The notes beneath the pieces are model-generated. The model ran no database searches. It had not been told where the DNA came from and worked only from the letters and a program-made list of their open reading frames with translations. The translations under genes and the position numbers were made by a program. DNA of 64,000 bases, taken from Macrocybe gigantea (Eukaryota; Basidiomycota; Agaricomycetes; Agaricales; Callistosporiaceae). The stretch covers positions 1-64,000 of the forward strand of contig SJRY01000280.1 in the NCBI GenBank assembly GCA_011319805.1, given 5' to 3'. Within the stretch, counting starts at the first letter, position 1. Every line of letters begins with the position of its first letter. Positions 1 through 11,927 of this stretch are shown here, piece after piece.

Positions 1-770
1 CCTGTGATGAGGGGGCGCATGCGCGGTTGCGGATGTGCTCGTGAGGGAGCGGATCTGGGAAGCGCGTAGTCGTCCGGCGAGCTTGTCAGGTCGACGTCGG
101 TCGGTATTCTTCGATGAAGGCCTCGCCGCTGCCGAGAGGCGTCGCATAAGCGCGGTCGAGGATGTACTGTTGCTCACAGACCCGCTGTCCATGCCGAGCG
201 TCAGCATCCTTCCGTGATGCCTCCCTTCCTCAAAGCCCTGCCGTCGTCCCTCCTCCCGGGCGGACATGACCGCTTTCTCCTCATTCAACTTCCGGGCGAC
301 AGACTTGGCCTTGCTCGCGGCGCGTTCTGCCTCGTCGCGCTGCGCTTCCAAGTTCCTGATCGTTTCTGCGCACGGCGTCTGTCAACAAGAAAAGGAAAAA
401 AGGGAAGTAAATAGAGAGGCCCAGGAAAAGGAAGTCAGTCGGCTGACGGACATTTCTCGCTGTGCGTTGTTGAGCTGCTCTTTGTACAACTGCATTATCG
501 GAGCGCATGCGGACCGCCTCCTGCTGTGCGTCAAACACGCTTTGAGACGTCTTGAGCTCGCGCACGGCCTCGCGCGCCTTCTCCTCCTCCGCTCGGCTAA
601 ACGGTCGGATGACAGCTGGAGCTGGGCGATCGCATTCTTGAGCAGCTTGCGGGTCTCCTTTGCCTGATATTCTTCTTGTATCAACCGCTGAACGAGCGCT
701 TCAGAGATATCTGCGACAAGACGCGCTCCGCTCCGTCTGTATTGCCGTCGGGCCTTTTGTCGTGCTCTTC
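1..770 (-). CDS. Coiled-coil protein, partial (cut by left edge)
   Basis: The C-terminal side runs off the window at position 1. Reading leftwards on the minus strand, three stretches in different frames show continuous heptad-like, charged helical sequence. The first includes LVADISEALVQRLIQEEYQ (about 745-640), the second EEEKAREAVRELKTSQ (about 590-540), and the third an E/A/K/R-rich helix ending in an EEGRRQGFEEGR motif (about 385-210). An intron with a lariat-like tract ends near 385. The 3' part becomes Ser/Ala/Arg-rich and low in complexity. The change of frame near 605 has no good splice sites and looks like a one-base loss. The 5' end is uncertain; coding similarity fades above 770. 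No enzyme domain is visible. A basidiomycete cytoskeletal or scaffolding-type coiled-coil protein is my guess, from composition only. Confidence 0.5.
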
Positions 771-1879
771 TTCATCGTCTTGTAAAAATCTGGTGGTATG
801 GTCTTTCTTTTGTAGGGTATCGGTTTCTGGGGAGCAGGCTTTTGTTCTGGAAATGGGACAGAGGCTGGTGCGGTCCCCGTTCAGATTTTGAGCCTGCTCT
901 TTGCGAAAGTCGTCCAGCCTGCAGGAACGAGTGTTCAATTGGCATATGTTTTACTCAATGCAAAGCTCAAAGACTCTTCAACGCACTTTCCTTGCTCCTC
1001 GCGGTAAAATCGGCCGCAGACATGATGTTGGCTTAACGGTGCTCAATCCGTTTGCTATGATAGTTTGCACTGTTTGTGGGTATGATCTGGAATGTGACGT
1101 AGCACAGCTACGTATTGCGCGCTCCGGAACGTAGACAGCGCGCGAAGAGAAGGACTTGCTTGTCTAAAATCCCGAGCCTCGCAAGCGCAACCGTGGTGGG
1201 ATAGATATCTCCTCAGGCCGGGGACGTTATACTTCCGGCGCTGCACAAGCGCTGGAATGGAAACTGTCAGTATGATCACGTAGAGGGCTCCGGATGATGG
1301 AAATAGTGCAAGAGACAGTTCTTGGGCATCGGTTTCTCGACGAACGAAAACGAAAGCTGGCAGATATGTGATAATTTGAACAATGGCTGGCGACCCTGGC
1401 CCTGAGAAAGCCGGTTAGGGACTTGTATTTTTTTTTGATGGACGGTTTTTGGGTTAGGGTTTCGGTTTCCACGGTGATCATGGCTTCCAGATTTGGCCAA
1501 GTCGCAAAGAATATGATTGTCCTCCGCCTTTTTTTTTTATTCCTGAAGCCATGATTCTTCTGAATGGAAAGGTGTGCATGTCCTCTGTGCTGACCAGCTT
1601 ATTGCGGAGGCTGCCAGGACACCTTGTCAGCTCAATGTTAGCCACCTGGACGCAGGCCCTTAAAAACGCCCGCATGCCACCGCCTCCTGGACGCGCCAAA
1701 TCTCCTTCGACATAGCAAAAAAAATAAAATAAAAGCAATGAACGGAACACCCGCCAACCTACCTGTAGATGCGCAAGTCTACGTTCCATAGTCTCAACCT
1801 TCCATTGTTGCTGATCCTACATTTTGTTTCGAATCAACAGTCTCCACGCGCACGCGCCGCGTCCACGCCCAAACCCAAG
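771..1879. other. Intergenic / 5' region, no supported gene
   Basis: About 1.1 kb between the 5' side of the leftmost coiled-coil gene and the start of the tail-anchored protein. It may contain the first exon(s) of the minus-strand gene: a frame is open on the minus strand from 938 to 681 but shows no family features. Short poly-T and poly-A runs occur at 1430 and 1530. Nothing else is supported. Confidence 0.4.
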
Positions 1880-2419
1880 ATGGCGAACCCAAACCCCAGC
1901 CCAGCCCCAGCCCCCCAACCGCGCCGCGTCACCGCCGCCGCCCGGCATCGCGCCGCCGACGTGATCTACCGACTCGCGCGAGCGTGCGAAGACCTGCGCA
2001 TCAGCACGCACCAAGACTCGAAGCTGATGCTGCTCGAGACGCGCCTGACGCGCCTGACGACCGAGCTCGGCTTCCTCCACGCCAAGGTCGCGTCGTCGAG
2101 TCGCTCTGCCGCGGCGGGCAGGCGCACTCGCGCGAGTTTTTGCAGCATCAGAGGCTTTTTATCGGGTACATGGAGAAGCGTGCTGAGGAGCTGCAGGAGG
2201 CGATTCGCGTGCTTGAGGAAAGTGCTCGTTGCTCTCGCCGGCGACGCCGTCTGCGACGTGGGCCAAGCTCGCAAAGTCTGCGGCTGCGACCTCCTCGTCC
2301 AAGACCGTCATCCCAAGAAATACCACGATGTGTTCAAGACCAGTGCGTTCAGGGTAGCTGTGCTCGCATTCTTTGTGGCCTTCTTGGTGTCCACTTACAA
2401 GGCTGCTCTGTTTGCTTGA
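1880..2419 (+). CDS. Tail-anchored coiled-coil membrane protein
   Basis: The ATG at 1880 opens a Pro/Ala-rich leader (MANPNPSPAPAPQPRR). Two helical segments follow: one with VIYRLARACEDLRIS and LETRLTRLTTELGFLHAK, and one with EFLQHQRLFIGYMEKRAEEL. A Ser/Ala-rich linker leads to a C-terminal hydrophobic segment (AFRVAVLAFFVAFLVS) ending seven residues before the stop. This is the pattern of a tail-anchored membrane protein with cytosolic coiled coils, about 180 residues long. Three frames are needed to read it, shifting near 2090, 2225 and 2297. The last shift is a CCC run where one more C restores PKKYHDVFKTSAF. I do not recognise the family. The target membrane (ER, mitochondrial outer membrane or peroxisome) cannot be told from sequence. 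It is transcribed away from the coiled-coil gene to its left. Confidence 0.55.
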   Translation: MANPNPSPAPAPQPRRVTAAARHRAADVIYRLARACEDLRISTHQDSKLMLLETRLTRLTTELGFLHAKVASSSRSAAAGRRTRASFCSIRGFLSGTWRSVLRSCRRRFACLRKVLVALAGDAVCDVGQARKVCGCDLLVQDRHPKKYHDVFKTSAFRVAVLAFFVAFLVSTYKAALFA

Positions 2420-2614
2420 TGATGACCATTTTGGATTAAAATACAGTTCGGGTATCGACAGCTGCTATTGTCACAAAGTACATGTGTGATACATACTATT
2501 TCCTGAACTATTGTTACATACGATGGCCTTGAGCTGTGATTTCCATCCGAGTCGCCAATAGTCCCGCTGTGGTCGCGACTGCGAGGCCTCCGTCGAAAGC
2601 GTCAGCTCTCCAGA

Positions 2615-3670
2615 TTATTCCTGTGAAGATTGTGCCGGTTCTTTCGCTCCTTGCAAACGTTCTTGTTCCCTTTCCGTATCGATTCTGAGAGTATGGAGAT
2701 ACACGTCCCAGGCGTATCTCAATATTTCTCTTTGTGGCCAAACAGCCTTTCCTCCGCTTCCGCGATCGTGACGAAATGCGATTCATAGTTGACCTCGTCC
2801 GGCATCCCAGTGTTTGCGTGATGGACCTGCATTTCCGCAACGTCGGATTCTCAGTTCGTCGGGCCGCACAACAAAGCACAGGGAAAGGAAAAGGCAGTAG
2901 CGAAAGGACGCACCGCGTCGTCAGGTATCTGTCCCACATACCAGAACGTTAGATACTCTCCGCCGGGGTCTATGATCTGCCCATGCGCATTGCCTCTTGG
3001 TTGCCAATATAGTGTTGTCACCATCACCGGCTCTGTATTTTTCCTGTAAGCAGCCTCCCGATCATGGGGAGGTGCAGGTGCGCGAATAGGCGTATAGAGC
3101 GGCAAGAACTGCACTCGATACCCGACTGCAAAACAGGCAGACGTAGCAGACCTTCTTTCACCCACGTAACGCGACATATCACAAAAAAGAAACGCACCTC
3201 CTCGTACGCCTCTCTCAGCGCGGCCTCCTCGAGCGACTCACCAATGTCCTTTCTTCCCTTTGGGAAAAACCAGTACCTGCGCGCCCGTTCGTACAGCAGC
3301 ACGAGCTTGCCCGTCGAGGGCTGGATGATGACCATCCGGAGCCGAGCATAAAGTTCTGCGACGCCCACGCGCTGTCCCGCACGGGCGCTGTCGAATATTG
3401 CCACCGCGCTTGTTGCGGCGCGGAGGCGGTCATCCTCGCCGCGGGAGCGGTGGGCGTCACCGGCACCGCGGATCGTGACGATTTTGAAGACGTAGCGGTG
3501 GCGGGCGTCGAAACGGTCCCTTCAGATCGCGACGCGCTTCCAGAGCCAGTGGTGGCGTCGATCCCTTGAGACGAGTGAGACGGTGCCCTGGGTAGATGTA
3601 GATGTGTGATGATCGATGAGAATGGCGACGCGGAGCAGATTCTGTCGTCGGTGCGGTCCTCGCCCTCCAT
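2615..3670 (-). CDS. Nudix hydrolase family protein
   Basis: This gene encodes a Nudix-fold hydrolase; such enzymes cleave nucleoside diphosphates linked to another moiety using Mg2+. The Nudix box is complete: G-RKDIG-E, seven residues, then R-E-A-Y-E-E, a one-nt intron-junction ambiguity, and S-G-Y (about 3240-3115). Upstream is the basidiomycete-type lead-in WASQNFMLGSG, then MVIIQPSTGKLVLLYERA. The second exon carries LPLYTPIRAPAPP, TLYWQPRGNAHGQ and EYLTFWYVGQIPDDA. The final exon ends ILRYAWDVYLHTLR...QE at the stop at 2615. A 72-bp intron spans 3126-3197. The start chosen is the ATG at 3670, giving an Ser/Thr/Pro-rich N-terminus. One-base losses are inferred at about 3337 (GG run), at the 3125 junction, and at 2725-2727 (AAA on the coding strand). 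The substrate cannot be predicted from the box alone. Confidence 0.8.
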
Positions 3671-4414
3671 GGCTGCACCGTCCGGTTCTGGCCGCCAGCA
3701 CGACTCGTGGTATTGGGCGACATCATTTGAGAGAAGATCTTGCGAAACCTGCTCGAGTCGACGCTGTCCCGTGAAGATGTGCAGGAGGAGAAAAGTCCTT
3801 CGCGTTCTGCCCGTCCTCTGCTTCTGGCATCCTCTTTTAATGCCCTTTTAGTTGTGAGAATCTTTGTTCTGTGGCCAATTCCTTGTTTGAATTCAGGGAA
3901 GAGAGCTGGATCCAGAAAAGGGAATATGGTCGGTGGGTCCATATAAGGTGGCTAATACGCCTTTTAAAAGCAGAGTTGTTTGATGATAACTGACATTGAC
4001 TAGACTCGAGACCGTCTTCTGTTCGTCCTAAGAATCTCTACATTCAGGCCCTTCTCCGATGCCTGTGGCGGTGAGCGGAAAGACTCTGATATGCTCCGAG
4101 TCCGCTAGAAGCTTGGCAGTTGGCATCTGTCACTTCAGGCATCAGCTCGAGGACCATCTATCCTGGTATCGCGTTTGTAATGCCTTTTTGCTCTTTCGTT
4201 CGCACTGATCTGATCTGGGCCACGAGGCCTCATCATGTCGGTCTCCCATATTAGCGCACGCCGTGTTGCCCACAGTCTTCAGTGGAGGCAATACAGGCCG
4301 TGGAATGATGATGTGCTATTGACCAGACGACCCGATCTCTTTCTCCGACCAAGAAAAGGCTCAGTTTCATGACTTTGGACCTTGCGCCTCCTTCCCTCTG
4401 GCTTTCACCTCAAT
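3671..4414. other. Divergent intergenic region
   Basis: About 740 bp between the Nudix gene (-) and the membrane-protein gene (+), so presumably it holds both promoters. No convincing TATA box or repeat was seen. Confidence 0.4.
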
Positions 4415-5433
4415 ATGGTCCTTATCGATGATTCTACTCTATTCTGGAGACTGGACCGCGGCCAGTGGTAATCAGAGTCCAGAGCAATATGGAACGACTC
4501 ATGGATCGCGAATAGCGGGTCGAGGGCGATTGTGCCATTCATTGGTGCCAACACTTTTCATCTCGTCAGAACACGAAAAAAGGACTAATTGGCCGTCATT
4601 CCAGGACGGCAAATAACGGTGTTTGGAACTGTCTCGGACACCAGTTTTTTCCGGATCCACCTGTATCGTCTTACAGCGTTGACGGGTCTGACAACCCGGT
4701 CAATTATACCGCCACGGTAGGGACCAAAGTGGCCTACCGCGTGCCGTTTTACCGATCGCCCCAGCTCGCCAATGGGCAACACACTCTGGTCATCACGAAC
4801 CTAGTCACCCAGCCTCCTCTCTGGCTCGACTACTTCGAAGTCGTGCTTGACGCGCCTCAATCCACGCCGACGCAAGACGCTGCTACACCGGCTGAGCGTC
4901 TCACCGGTTTCGTGACGTCAACGTTCGCAGCAGCACCTCCCCACGACAGCGCGCCTGCTTCGCCCCAGTCCTGCACCCGCCGCATGATTCCGGCCGTTTC
5001 GCAGGAACTGTCGTTGGAGCTGCTGCCATAACGCTCGTCGCGCTGCTCCTCGTTTGGCGTTCGTACCGGCGCCAACGTAAACGAACAGGACGTGACGCCT
5101 TTCTTGTCAAATGCGCCCTCGGCGTTGCCGACCACTCATCCATCTTCGCGGACGCGTCAGCCTGAGGCGGCAAGCATCCGCGACCTCCTCGACTCGTCGC
5201 CCTCCGACAGGGATGACATCTGTACTCGATTGGCGCGGGTGTCAACATCACCAATTCTCAAAAGACGTTGCCAAGCCACTCGGTCATCACATTTCTGTCT
5301 TCCGGCAGCAACTCGTCCGCCTCCTCTGGCCTGGATCGTAAGACGAGCTCGAATAGAGGAGGGTACGGGGACTTACCTCCAGACTACCGCAGCGTGTAGC
5401 AAAGTCGGCAGCGACCTTCGGAACCGTTTGTAG
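4415..5433 (+). CDS. Single-pass membrane protein with jelly-roll-like ectodomain
   Basis: The protein resembles a common, functionally uncharacterised Agaricomycete surface family: one or two beta-rich carbohydrate-binding-like modules, a Ser/Thr/Pro stalk, one transmembrane helix and a cytosolic tail. The ATG at 4415 gives MVLIDDST. LYSGDWTAASGNQSPEQYG follows one frame over, then VSSYSVDGSDNPVNYTATVG, VAYRVPFYRSPQLANGQHTL and PLWLDYFEVVLDAP (about 4645-4850). The transmembrane segment TVVGAAAITLVALLLVW lies near 5000-5050, followed by a basic stop-transfer RSYRRQRKRTGR. Downstream, LLDSSPSDRDDICTRLAR is probably cytoplasmic tail. Reading this chain needs frame changes at about 4440, 4990 and 5098. 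The C-terminal end is uncertain: two frames stay open, to 5341 and 5433. A larger two-module relative lies at 17.6-19.0 kb. Confidence 0.6.
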
Positions 5434-5805
5434 GTTACTAAACTCATAAATAGCTACAGCTGCTTCAAACTGAAGATAATTAACCGATGCTTAAATTGCG
5501 CAAGCGTTACACATCTATGAAGCTGTGAAATCTCGGCTAATCTGATTGCCATGAGTGGTGGCAGCTGAAGATTTGCGAGAGCACGACCGACCATTACGCG
5601 GAGGGTTCATCCGTAGTAGCATCTAGAAGCCTTCAGGAATATTGAAGTCGGTAGGTGTGGTTGATGTCGAGAGCTATACAGCATTCCGATCAGCGCAATC
5701 ATAGAAGGGACACCCGCATATTGATCGCTAGTGATGTTCAACCAAGGGTTTAACAATGAAGTGCTATCATATACAAGTCCGATGAAACAAAGACCGTGAG
5801 CGAAG
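5434..5805. other. Convergent 3' intergenic region
   Basis: About 370 bp between the membrane-protein gene (+) and the 3' end of the flippase gene (-). No gene is supported. Confidence 0.4.
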
Positions 5806-8800
5806 CTAAAGGATCTTAGTCGACGCCGCCGGAGCAACACGACTATGTATGAATTTAATGATATATAAAGGCAATGTGCTGATCGCCACAATGACCGCGA
5901 CTTTCCAAGCGAACCCGACAGAAATGACGAACGAAAGATCTGTGGCCAAAATACCGTCATCACAGAATGCAGTGGGAGGAGCACGGGACAACACTCACCG
6001 AAATACTCAGGGAGAAATGCGATGCTGACAACGTACAAAAAGAGCGTGACAATTTCGGAGATGACCATATAAATATGCCTTTGAAAGCGGTAACTGATCA
6101 GATTTCAGTGGTCGATAAAAACTACGACTCACCACATTGTTATCTCCAATGCAACCATGATGAGCTCATTGAGGACCAAAGCGGTGAATGATATGGAGAC
6201 GATGTGCAAAAACTCGTTTTCGAATAGGACCAAGGACATGATCATGATTGCGGAACCTAACAAGAATAATGAGCCGGTCTGTTCTTGGATAGTGAATACA
6301 AAGTACCTTGATAAAGGCTGATCATGAACCACTCGAAGAACGTCTTATATGACAACGCTCGGCCCTGTTGATTGGTCAATAAATTGCCGGCGTCAAATAT
6401 GCGATTAAATGCCATATACCTTGGTCAGTTCCTTGTACAACTCCGGATATATCAATGCCAGGTCCTCATTTACATCCCGATCCAAGACCAACGAAAACAC
6501 GGGCGCCATCGTGTATACGGTCGCGTACCCAACCAACAGCCAGCCCTGGTACAGCGCGATGGGCGCAAAGTAGAATATGGCAGAAAATACGGCTTGCATC
6601 ACGGAGATGATGAGACCGCGGTGAATGACGAATTGAGCGAGCTTCGCCGACCGACGATACGAGTTGCGTCCATGCCACAAGAGAAGCTTCGTCAGATAGC
6701 TGAACTGTGTGACTGAGAAATCCGCCGCCAGCGATGCCTGTTTGCCTTCCTTTCCTACGATACCAACACCTAGATAAACTATTAGCCCCAAAATCGGATG
6801 CTAGAATAAAAGTTGCGACTTACCAACATCTGCAGCCTGTATCATGCTCACATCGTTCCCTCCGTCACCAATGCAGCACACTCGTTTCCTTGTGAAAGCG
6901 AATGAGACGTGCCACGTCGGCTTTCTGGGTAGGCGAACACCGACAAGCGACAACGGCAGACAGTTTCGTGGCGATCTCGATGAACTCATTCTTGAAAAGG
7001 TTCAAGCACAGCTACGAACCCACAAATCATCAGAACTGCCGAGCCGCAAATTAACAGGCGACCGCTTACCTGCAGCGATTCTCCATCGATGACGAGACAG
7101 CAGTCTAATTTGGATTGTAAAAAGTCCAGTTGATCGCGCACTTCATCGGCTGTCTTGACTAAAAGTCGCAGTCAGGAAAGCACCATTGAGCATAATGATT
7201 GTGAAACAGACGCTTAGCAATCTCATGGATGTATTGATTCCGAGAAACCAGCTTCGTCGAGATGGCGATGCACCTGGCGGTCTCAATCTTGTCGCCAGTC
7301 AACATCCAAATCTTCACGCCTGCATTCCTGAGCAACTCGAGGGCCTGTTTGACGCCGTCCTGCAGCTTGTCCTCGACGCCCGTCAGCCCAAGCAATTCCA
7401 GATCGTGCTCCAGAAACTCCGCGACGATGGCAGCCATCGCCTCGTTCCTTCCCTCGAGCTTGACGCTGGCCTCGTGATGTCGCGCTTTGAAGTCGCCGTA
7501 CAGCTGCCCGCCGAGCCGCTTCCGCGCCATCACAAGCGTTCGGAGTCCCTCACGAGCCATGTTCGCTGTCTCTTCCTCGAGCCAGTCGTTCCGTTGCACG
7601 ATCTTGGACATGACGACGTCTGCGCCTTTTTGAAGAAACGTGATCTCGCCCGTCTGATTGTCTTTCACCACGATGCCCATCCGCTTTGACTCAGACGTGA
7701 ACGGAAAGATGTCAAGGACGTCGAAGGAGATTCGTGCTCCGGTCGGGGTCTGAAGCTCTATCCGTGTCCTGTCGCGAAACACTAGCGTCAAACCGATTGA
7801 TTGGGTCCATTTTACAATCGCGACTTCATCTGGGGATGACGCCTGGTATGTCATCGAGCTGTCCTCGTTCACCACTGGAGTCACCTAAGGGTAGAACTTG
7901 TTCGCTACTCGTGAGGGGAGGGGTGCTTGCGATACTTACGTTGTGGCATAACGCAAGACTGAGGACTACGTCATGAACACGAGACGACATGTCTCTGCGA
8001 CCACGGACGGCGAGCTGTGCGCCTGTTGGCAATGATGCCTGCCGTAGATGTGCTAAGAAAGACACAAGAGGGAATTAGGACAAACCGGGGTCACGGTTGT
8101 TCACTGATGCTCACAATGTTCCCCGGAAGAGCCGAACGAAACCTGCAGCTGATGCGCGACTTCGTCCATGGTGTCGTAGCTATACGACATCGTTCCCATA
8201 TGCAGTTTTTTCATCTCCATTTCTAATGTGGTATGTAAATTCTTGAATGTGAAGTGAGGCTACAAGACGATAACAAACCATTCTGAGTCAAAGTGCCCGT
8301 CTTGTCACTCAAGAGGTATTCAATCCTTCCAAGCTCTTCCGGTAAAGTGCTCGTCCGTACGATTGTGTCAGGTATCTCATCGTCATTCATGATCTGCTGG
8401 GCATAGACCGTCTTGCCCATATCAAGATTGACCCGCAAGCTGTCAAACAAGCGGCAGGTCAGCTTCATGGCGTCCTCCGAAAGGACACATAAGTCACGCT
8501 CACCTGATAGGAATAATGGACGAAAACAAAATCAAGAACCGGAACACGTAAATGTACCAGAGCCCCCTGAACCCGTTCAAGGCGACTAGAACAATAGACA
8601 GCACAAATGTGACTGCGCACAGGATCTGAACACATCGACGAATCAGATTCACTGATTCATGACGGTGAAGAACGAGAAGCATCCGACCTTTGCTAAATTA
8701 TTGATCTCCAGATCCAACAGGCCGACCTTCGTCTCCGGGTGGCTCGTGTTCATCACCGCGCGCGTCTCTGAGCCCGTGTAAATTACAAACCCGACCGCCG

Positions 8801-10305
8801 AGCCGGCAGCAAGGACGGTGTTTGACCACAGGACATTCTCCGCCGTCAGCGGCGACACGGTAGGCGGAAGCGGATGCATAGGAACAGATTCGGTTGAATG
8901 ATTGACGGTCGACAGGGCCGGCGGAGGGCTGTTCAGCGTGAACGTGCCGATGAACGAGTGTATGTCCTTGATCGGCGCATCGGCTAGCGTGCTTCGTGAA
9001 TCACATTCAATTTTGCCAATGAACCGACGGGGAGATAGTGCTCACCGTATATATCCGCATCTAGTCTGCTGAGATCTCCCTCGTCGAGCTTCTGGCATTC
9101 TGGCACAGCCACTCGCAGCTTCCAGTCCGTCTCACCGTCGAGCTGGTCCGTCCGAATGAAACACGTGCCCGAGGCGTCTGAGGTGCGCAGAAGCACCATG
9201 TCCGCCGGAACACGCTGGTTCTTCTCCAGATGCACGAGGTTACCTACGCGTATTGATGAAGACGGCACGGACCGTGTGTTCGCATGAGTGTTGAGATAAG
9301 CTTCCTCGCGTGAGAAGACAGATGAATCCTCGCCGGAAGACAGAGGGGGAGGTTCGAGGATCAGATACTTTTGCGAGTTGGCCTCACGGTCACGTTGATA
9401 ACGCTTGTAATCGTCATAAGCCTCTTTCCCCATCGTGACGAAAAGAACGAATGCAAGAGGGGCGATGTATGTCATTATGAATCCTAGAAACCCCAGTCAG
9501 TCGTGTAGCATGTCGCAATCTTGACCAATTACTGACCTATCTTTAGTGCCGGTATAAACTGCGACAGCGCAACCAGAAGGAAATAGAGATTGAAGAAGAA
9601 CTTGAATTGCTCATAGAATACGATAGGCAGAAACGTGAACGCATTATATTTTTGGTTGCGGACAATATTAGGCGGGTAGCGTGATTGCAATTTCTCTGTC
9701 GAGGCGTAAGTATCGTGCATGTCAACTGGAGGATGAGCATACCTGGCGGTCTAAATGGTATTGTTCTGGACTTGTCCTTAACATTTGAATGTTTCGCCTT
9801 CTTCAAAGATGGTGTCGGAAGCTGCGAACACGCACAACATTCTCATTAGCACATTCGCGTAAAAGAATTGCATGACTGTCGCCCCGACCTGCACAGGCGA
9901 TCCGGCCCCACTCTGACCTCGATCTCTCTCAATCGACGACTCGTCGTCCACGTACGCATCATCTTCACCACGCAACAGCCCCGCCGCCTCCTCAGCGTCT
10001 GGCTCGTCCACGTATCTTTCCTTCCGCTTTAACTTTCCGACACGAGCCCTTCGCGAAGACGCTGCACCAGCGCCAGCTCCACCGGTGGAGGTGCCTGCGA
10101 CATATTGATAATCTTGACCACGGGAGTTGGACTTGTCGCTCGACGTCGACGCAGAAGCTACAAATGCCGCCGCACGGTGCATCTTGTTCTTTCCGGGGAA
10201 GCTGTTTTGATTCGAGCTTGGAGCGGTGACTTGGGTATCCGAAAATAGAACAAAATTTGCGCGATCCTTGTTCCTTTGTATCGGATGCAAAGGGATATCC
10301 GACAT
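5806..10305 (-). CDS. NEO1: P4-type phospholipid-translocating ATPase, Neo1/ATP9 class
   Basis: This is an aminophospholipid flippase of the Golgi/endosome membranes; the class works without a Cdc50 subunit. After an acidic N-terminus (ATG 10303-10305), the signature [19 protein letters not shown] and [20 protein letters not shown] appear, then [20 protein letters not shown]. The actuator motif is DGET ([19 protein letters not shown], about 9110). The phosphorylation motif is [12 protein letters not shown] (about 8300). The nucleotide domain has [13 protein letters not shown] and LQKGADVVM, and then come [15 protein letters not shown] and [17 protein letters not shown] (about 6860). C-terminal membrane helices run from [19 protein letters not shown] to [14 protein letters not shown]. 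At least ten short introns interrupt it. Frameshifts are inferred at 9784-9786 (an AAA run, restoring [15 protein letters not shown]) and near 6890. All catalytic motifs are intact, so I call the gene functional. The YPPNxVRNQKYN and YDDYKR strings point to Neo1 and not to Dnf or Drs2. Confidence 0.93.
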
Positions 10306-11399
10306 GTAAATAGGTGGTCCGACCGCGAATGAAGCTCGATATGCTCGCCTCCTTGGTGGTAAGTCGCTTGTTCTATCACCAGAGTGGACTAGTAGGTTGC
10401 GTTCGTAGACCTGCGCCTTTAAATCGTTTCTGTTCGCGGGACGTCCAGGCTCAATGGAGCCTAAGAAAAGGGCAACGACTCTCGCGAAGGATAATGGAAA
10501 CTGAGATGGCGTGTTTGTGAAGGTTTATCAAATCCTTCCTGGTAAAACCAGAACAAATACTATTATCTGCCTTGCGCTTCAAAGAATCCGAGCCTTCTAA
10601 TCCAACGCCGCCAGGAGTGTCGGTCAGACAACTTAAGAACAGGACGACTCCTGAAATCAGAAAATAGCAAGATTTCCCAATGGTTTATCACGAGTTCCGT
10701 TCCCTCGCGCCTTCTTATGATCCTCCTTAATGAAGACTCGCAACGTGCGGCTAGCAATATTCAAGAAAACATAGACAGCTCCCATATCCACTTCAAGAGG
10801 AGCAAGCTCACGAAATTCCACTCTTAAGATCTGCTTATCAGCCGAGCTGACAAATAAGCCTTCAACATCAACGACGCATTGAACTGTGAAGTCTTCCAGT
10901 CCTCCGGGATCGCTAAGGGCGGGTCAACGACATACGATGGTATCTGCCTGCACTCCCTGAAGGCTAGAACCAGGGCACTCCTCGCATGCCTTTCCAAAAA
11001 TTTAGTACTGATCGCTGGTATGACGGGGTGAATGATCGTACAAGTTGTTTCCAGCAGGATTGTGTCGGCGTCGGGATCATCGTTTGCCTACAAGTCCAGT
11101 GAGTTTGATTGCAAACTATGCACCATTCATCCTACTGCGAGATGCTGGTGCTATTCCTAGATTCACTGTGTTCGTGTGGGCTAATCTTCGAAGGCAGACA
11201 GCGCAAATGGAATCGGTAAACGTATTGTGTATATTGTACTTCTGCCGTGGAGCCCAGGAAGCCGTACAGATAGTAATGATGGAGAAGAGGCATCGCCCCA
11301 GATCGAGGCTCGAGAGAAGAGTATACGAGTATACGTTACCTCGCAAGTCAGCAGGTATCGGGACCGAGTCTAGCTCCAATGAATTAGGGCTACGGCTGC
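10306..11399. other. Upstream region of flippase gene, no supported gene
   Basis: About 1.1 kb. Open frames exist on both strands (for example + 11045-11404), but none shows domain, signal or composition evidence. It presumably contains the promoter of the minus-strand flippase gene. Confidence 0.4.
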
Positions 11400-11790
11400 G
11401 ATGACTGCGGGTGCGGGTGCGGCGCCAACGGAGGGGAGTCGAATCATGCAGCACACGGCCGTTTTCCAGACACAGTCGCTCACCACCTCCGCGTACCTTT
11501 CATAGGAGCTCCGGAAGAGGTTACGAACGACGGGTGCGCACCGCCTCAATTTCATGAAATGTTCCGATCCAGAACGATAATCGTGATGTGCTGGTGTTAA
11601 TGGCGAGCTCTGATAGGACCCGTGTCGCCCTTAATCTGTGCAGTGTGGAGCCAGAACTCATCGGTGGTGGAATTGGTGCCCATCGGCAAGGCATCCATAC
11701 TCGATAGTGGGTAAATCGCCAATGGACCAACAGGGACACACATCGTCTGGTGAAGCGGGTGAAGTACGTAAGTTACATACATAGTACCTC
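11400..11790 (-). pseudogene. Remnant of a jelly-roll/GPI surface-protein gene
   Basis: Two short minus-strand frames carry the N-terminal landmarks of the intact gene at 17.6-19.0 kb, in the same order. MDALPMGTNSTTDEFW here matches MDASAVNANLTVDDFD there. About 30 residues later, SFWIGTFHEIEAV matches PFWMGTFHKTDVV. Nothing recognisable follows; the second half of module 1 and all of module 2 are missing. It lies divergent to the hydrolase gene at 11.9 kb, just as the intact copy lies divergent to the second hydrolase. I infer a degenerate copy left by duplication of the divergent pair. An alternative is a short, diverged but live gene. Confidence 0.5.
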
Positions 11791-11927
11791 CATTGAACGC
11801 TGATGCTTCTGACTCACTAGTGGACCTATCATGAGCTCAAGATCCTATTTAATCCCATGGGCCACTGACCGAGAATGACTGCCAATCAGATTCCACAACC
11901 ACGACGACGTCAGGAAACGCTCCAACG

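Noticed and set aside
7186..7689. 167-codon plus-strand frame
   Set aside because: Antisense to the nucleotide-binding domain of the flippase, where the minus strand carries QASSPDE and TGDKIETA motifs.
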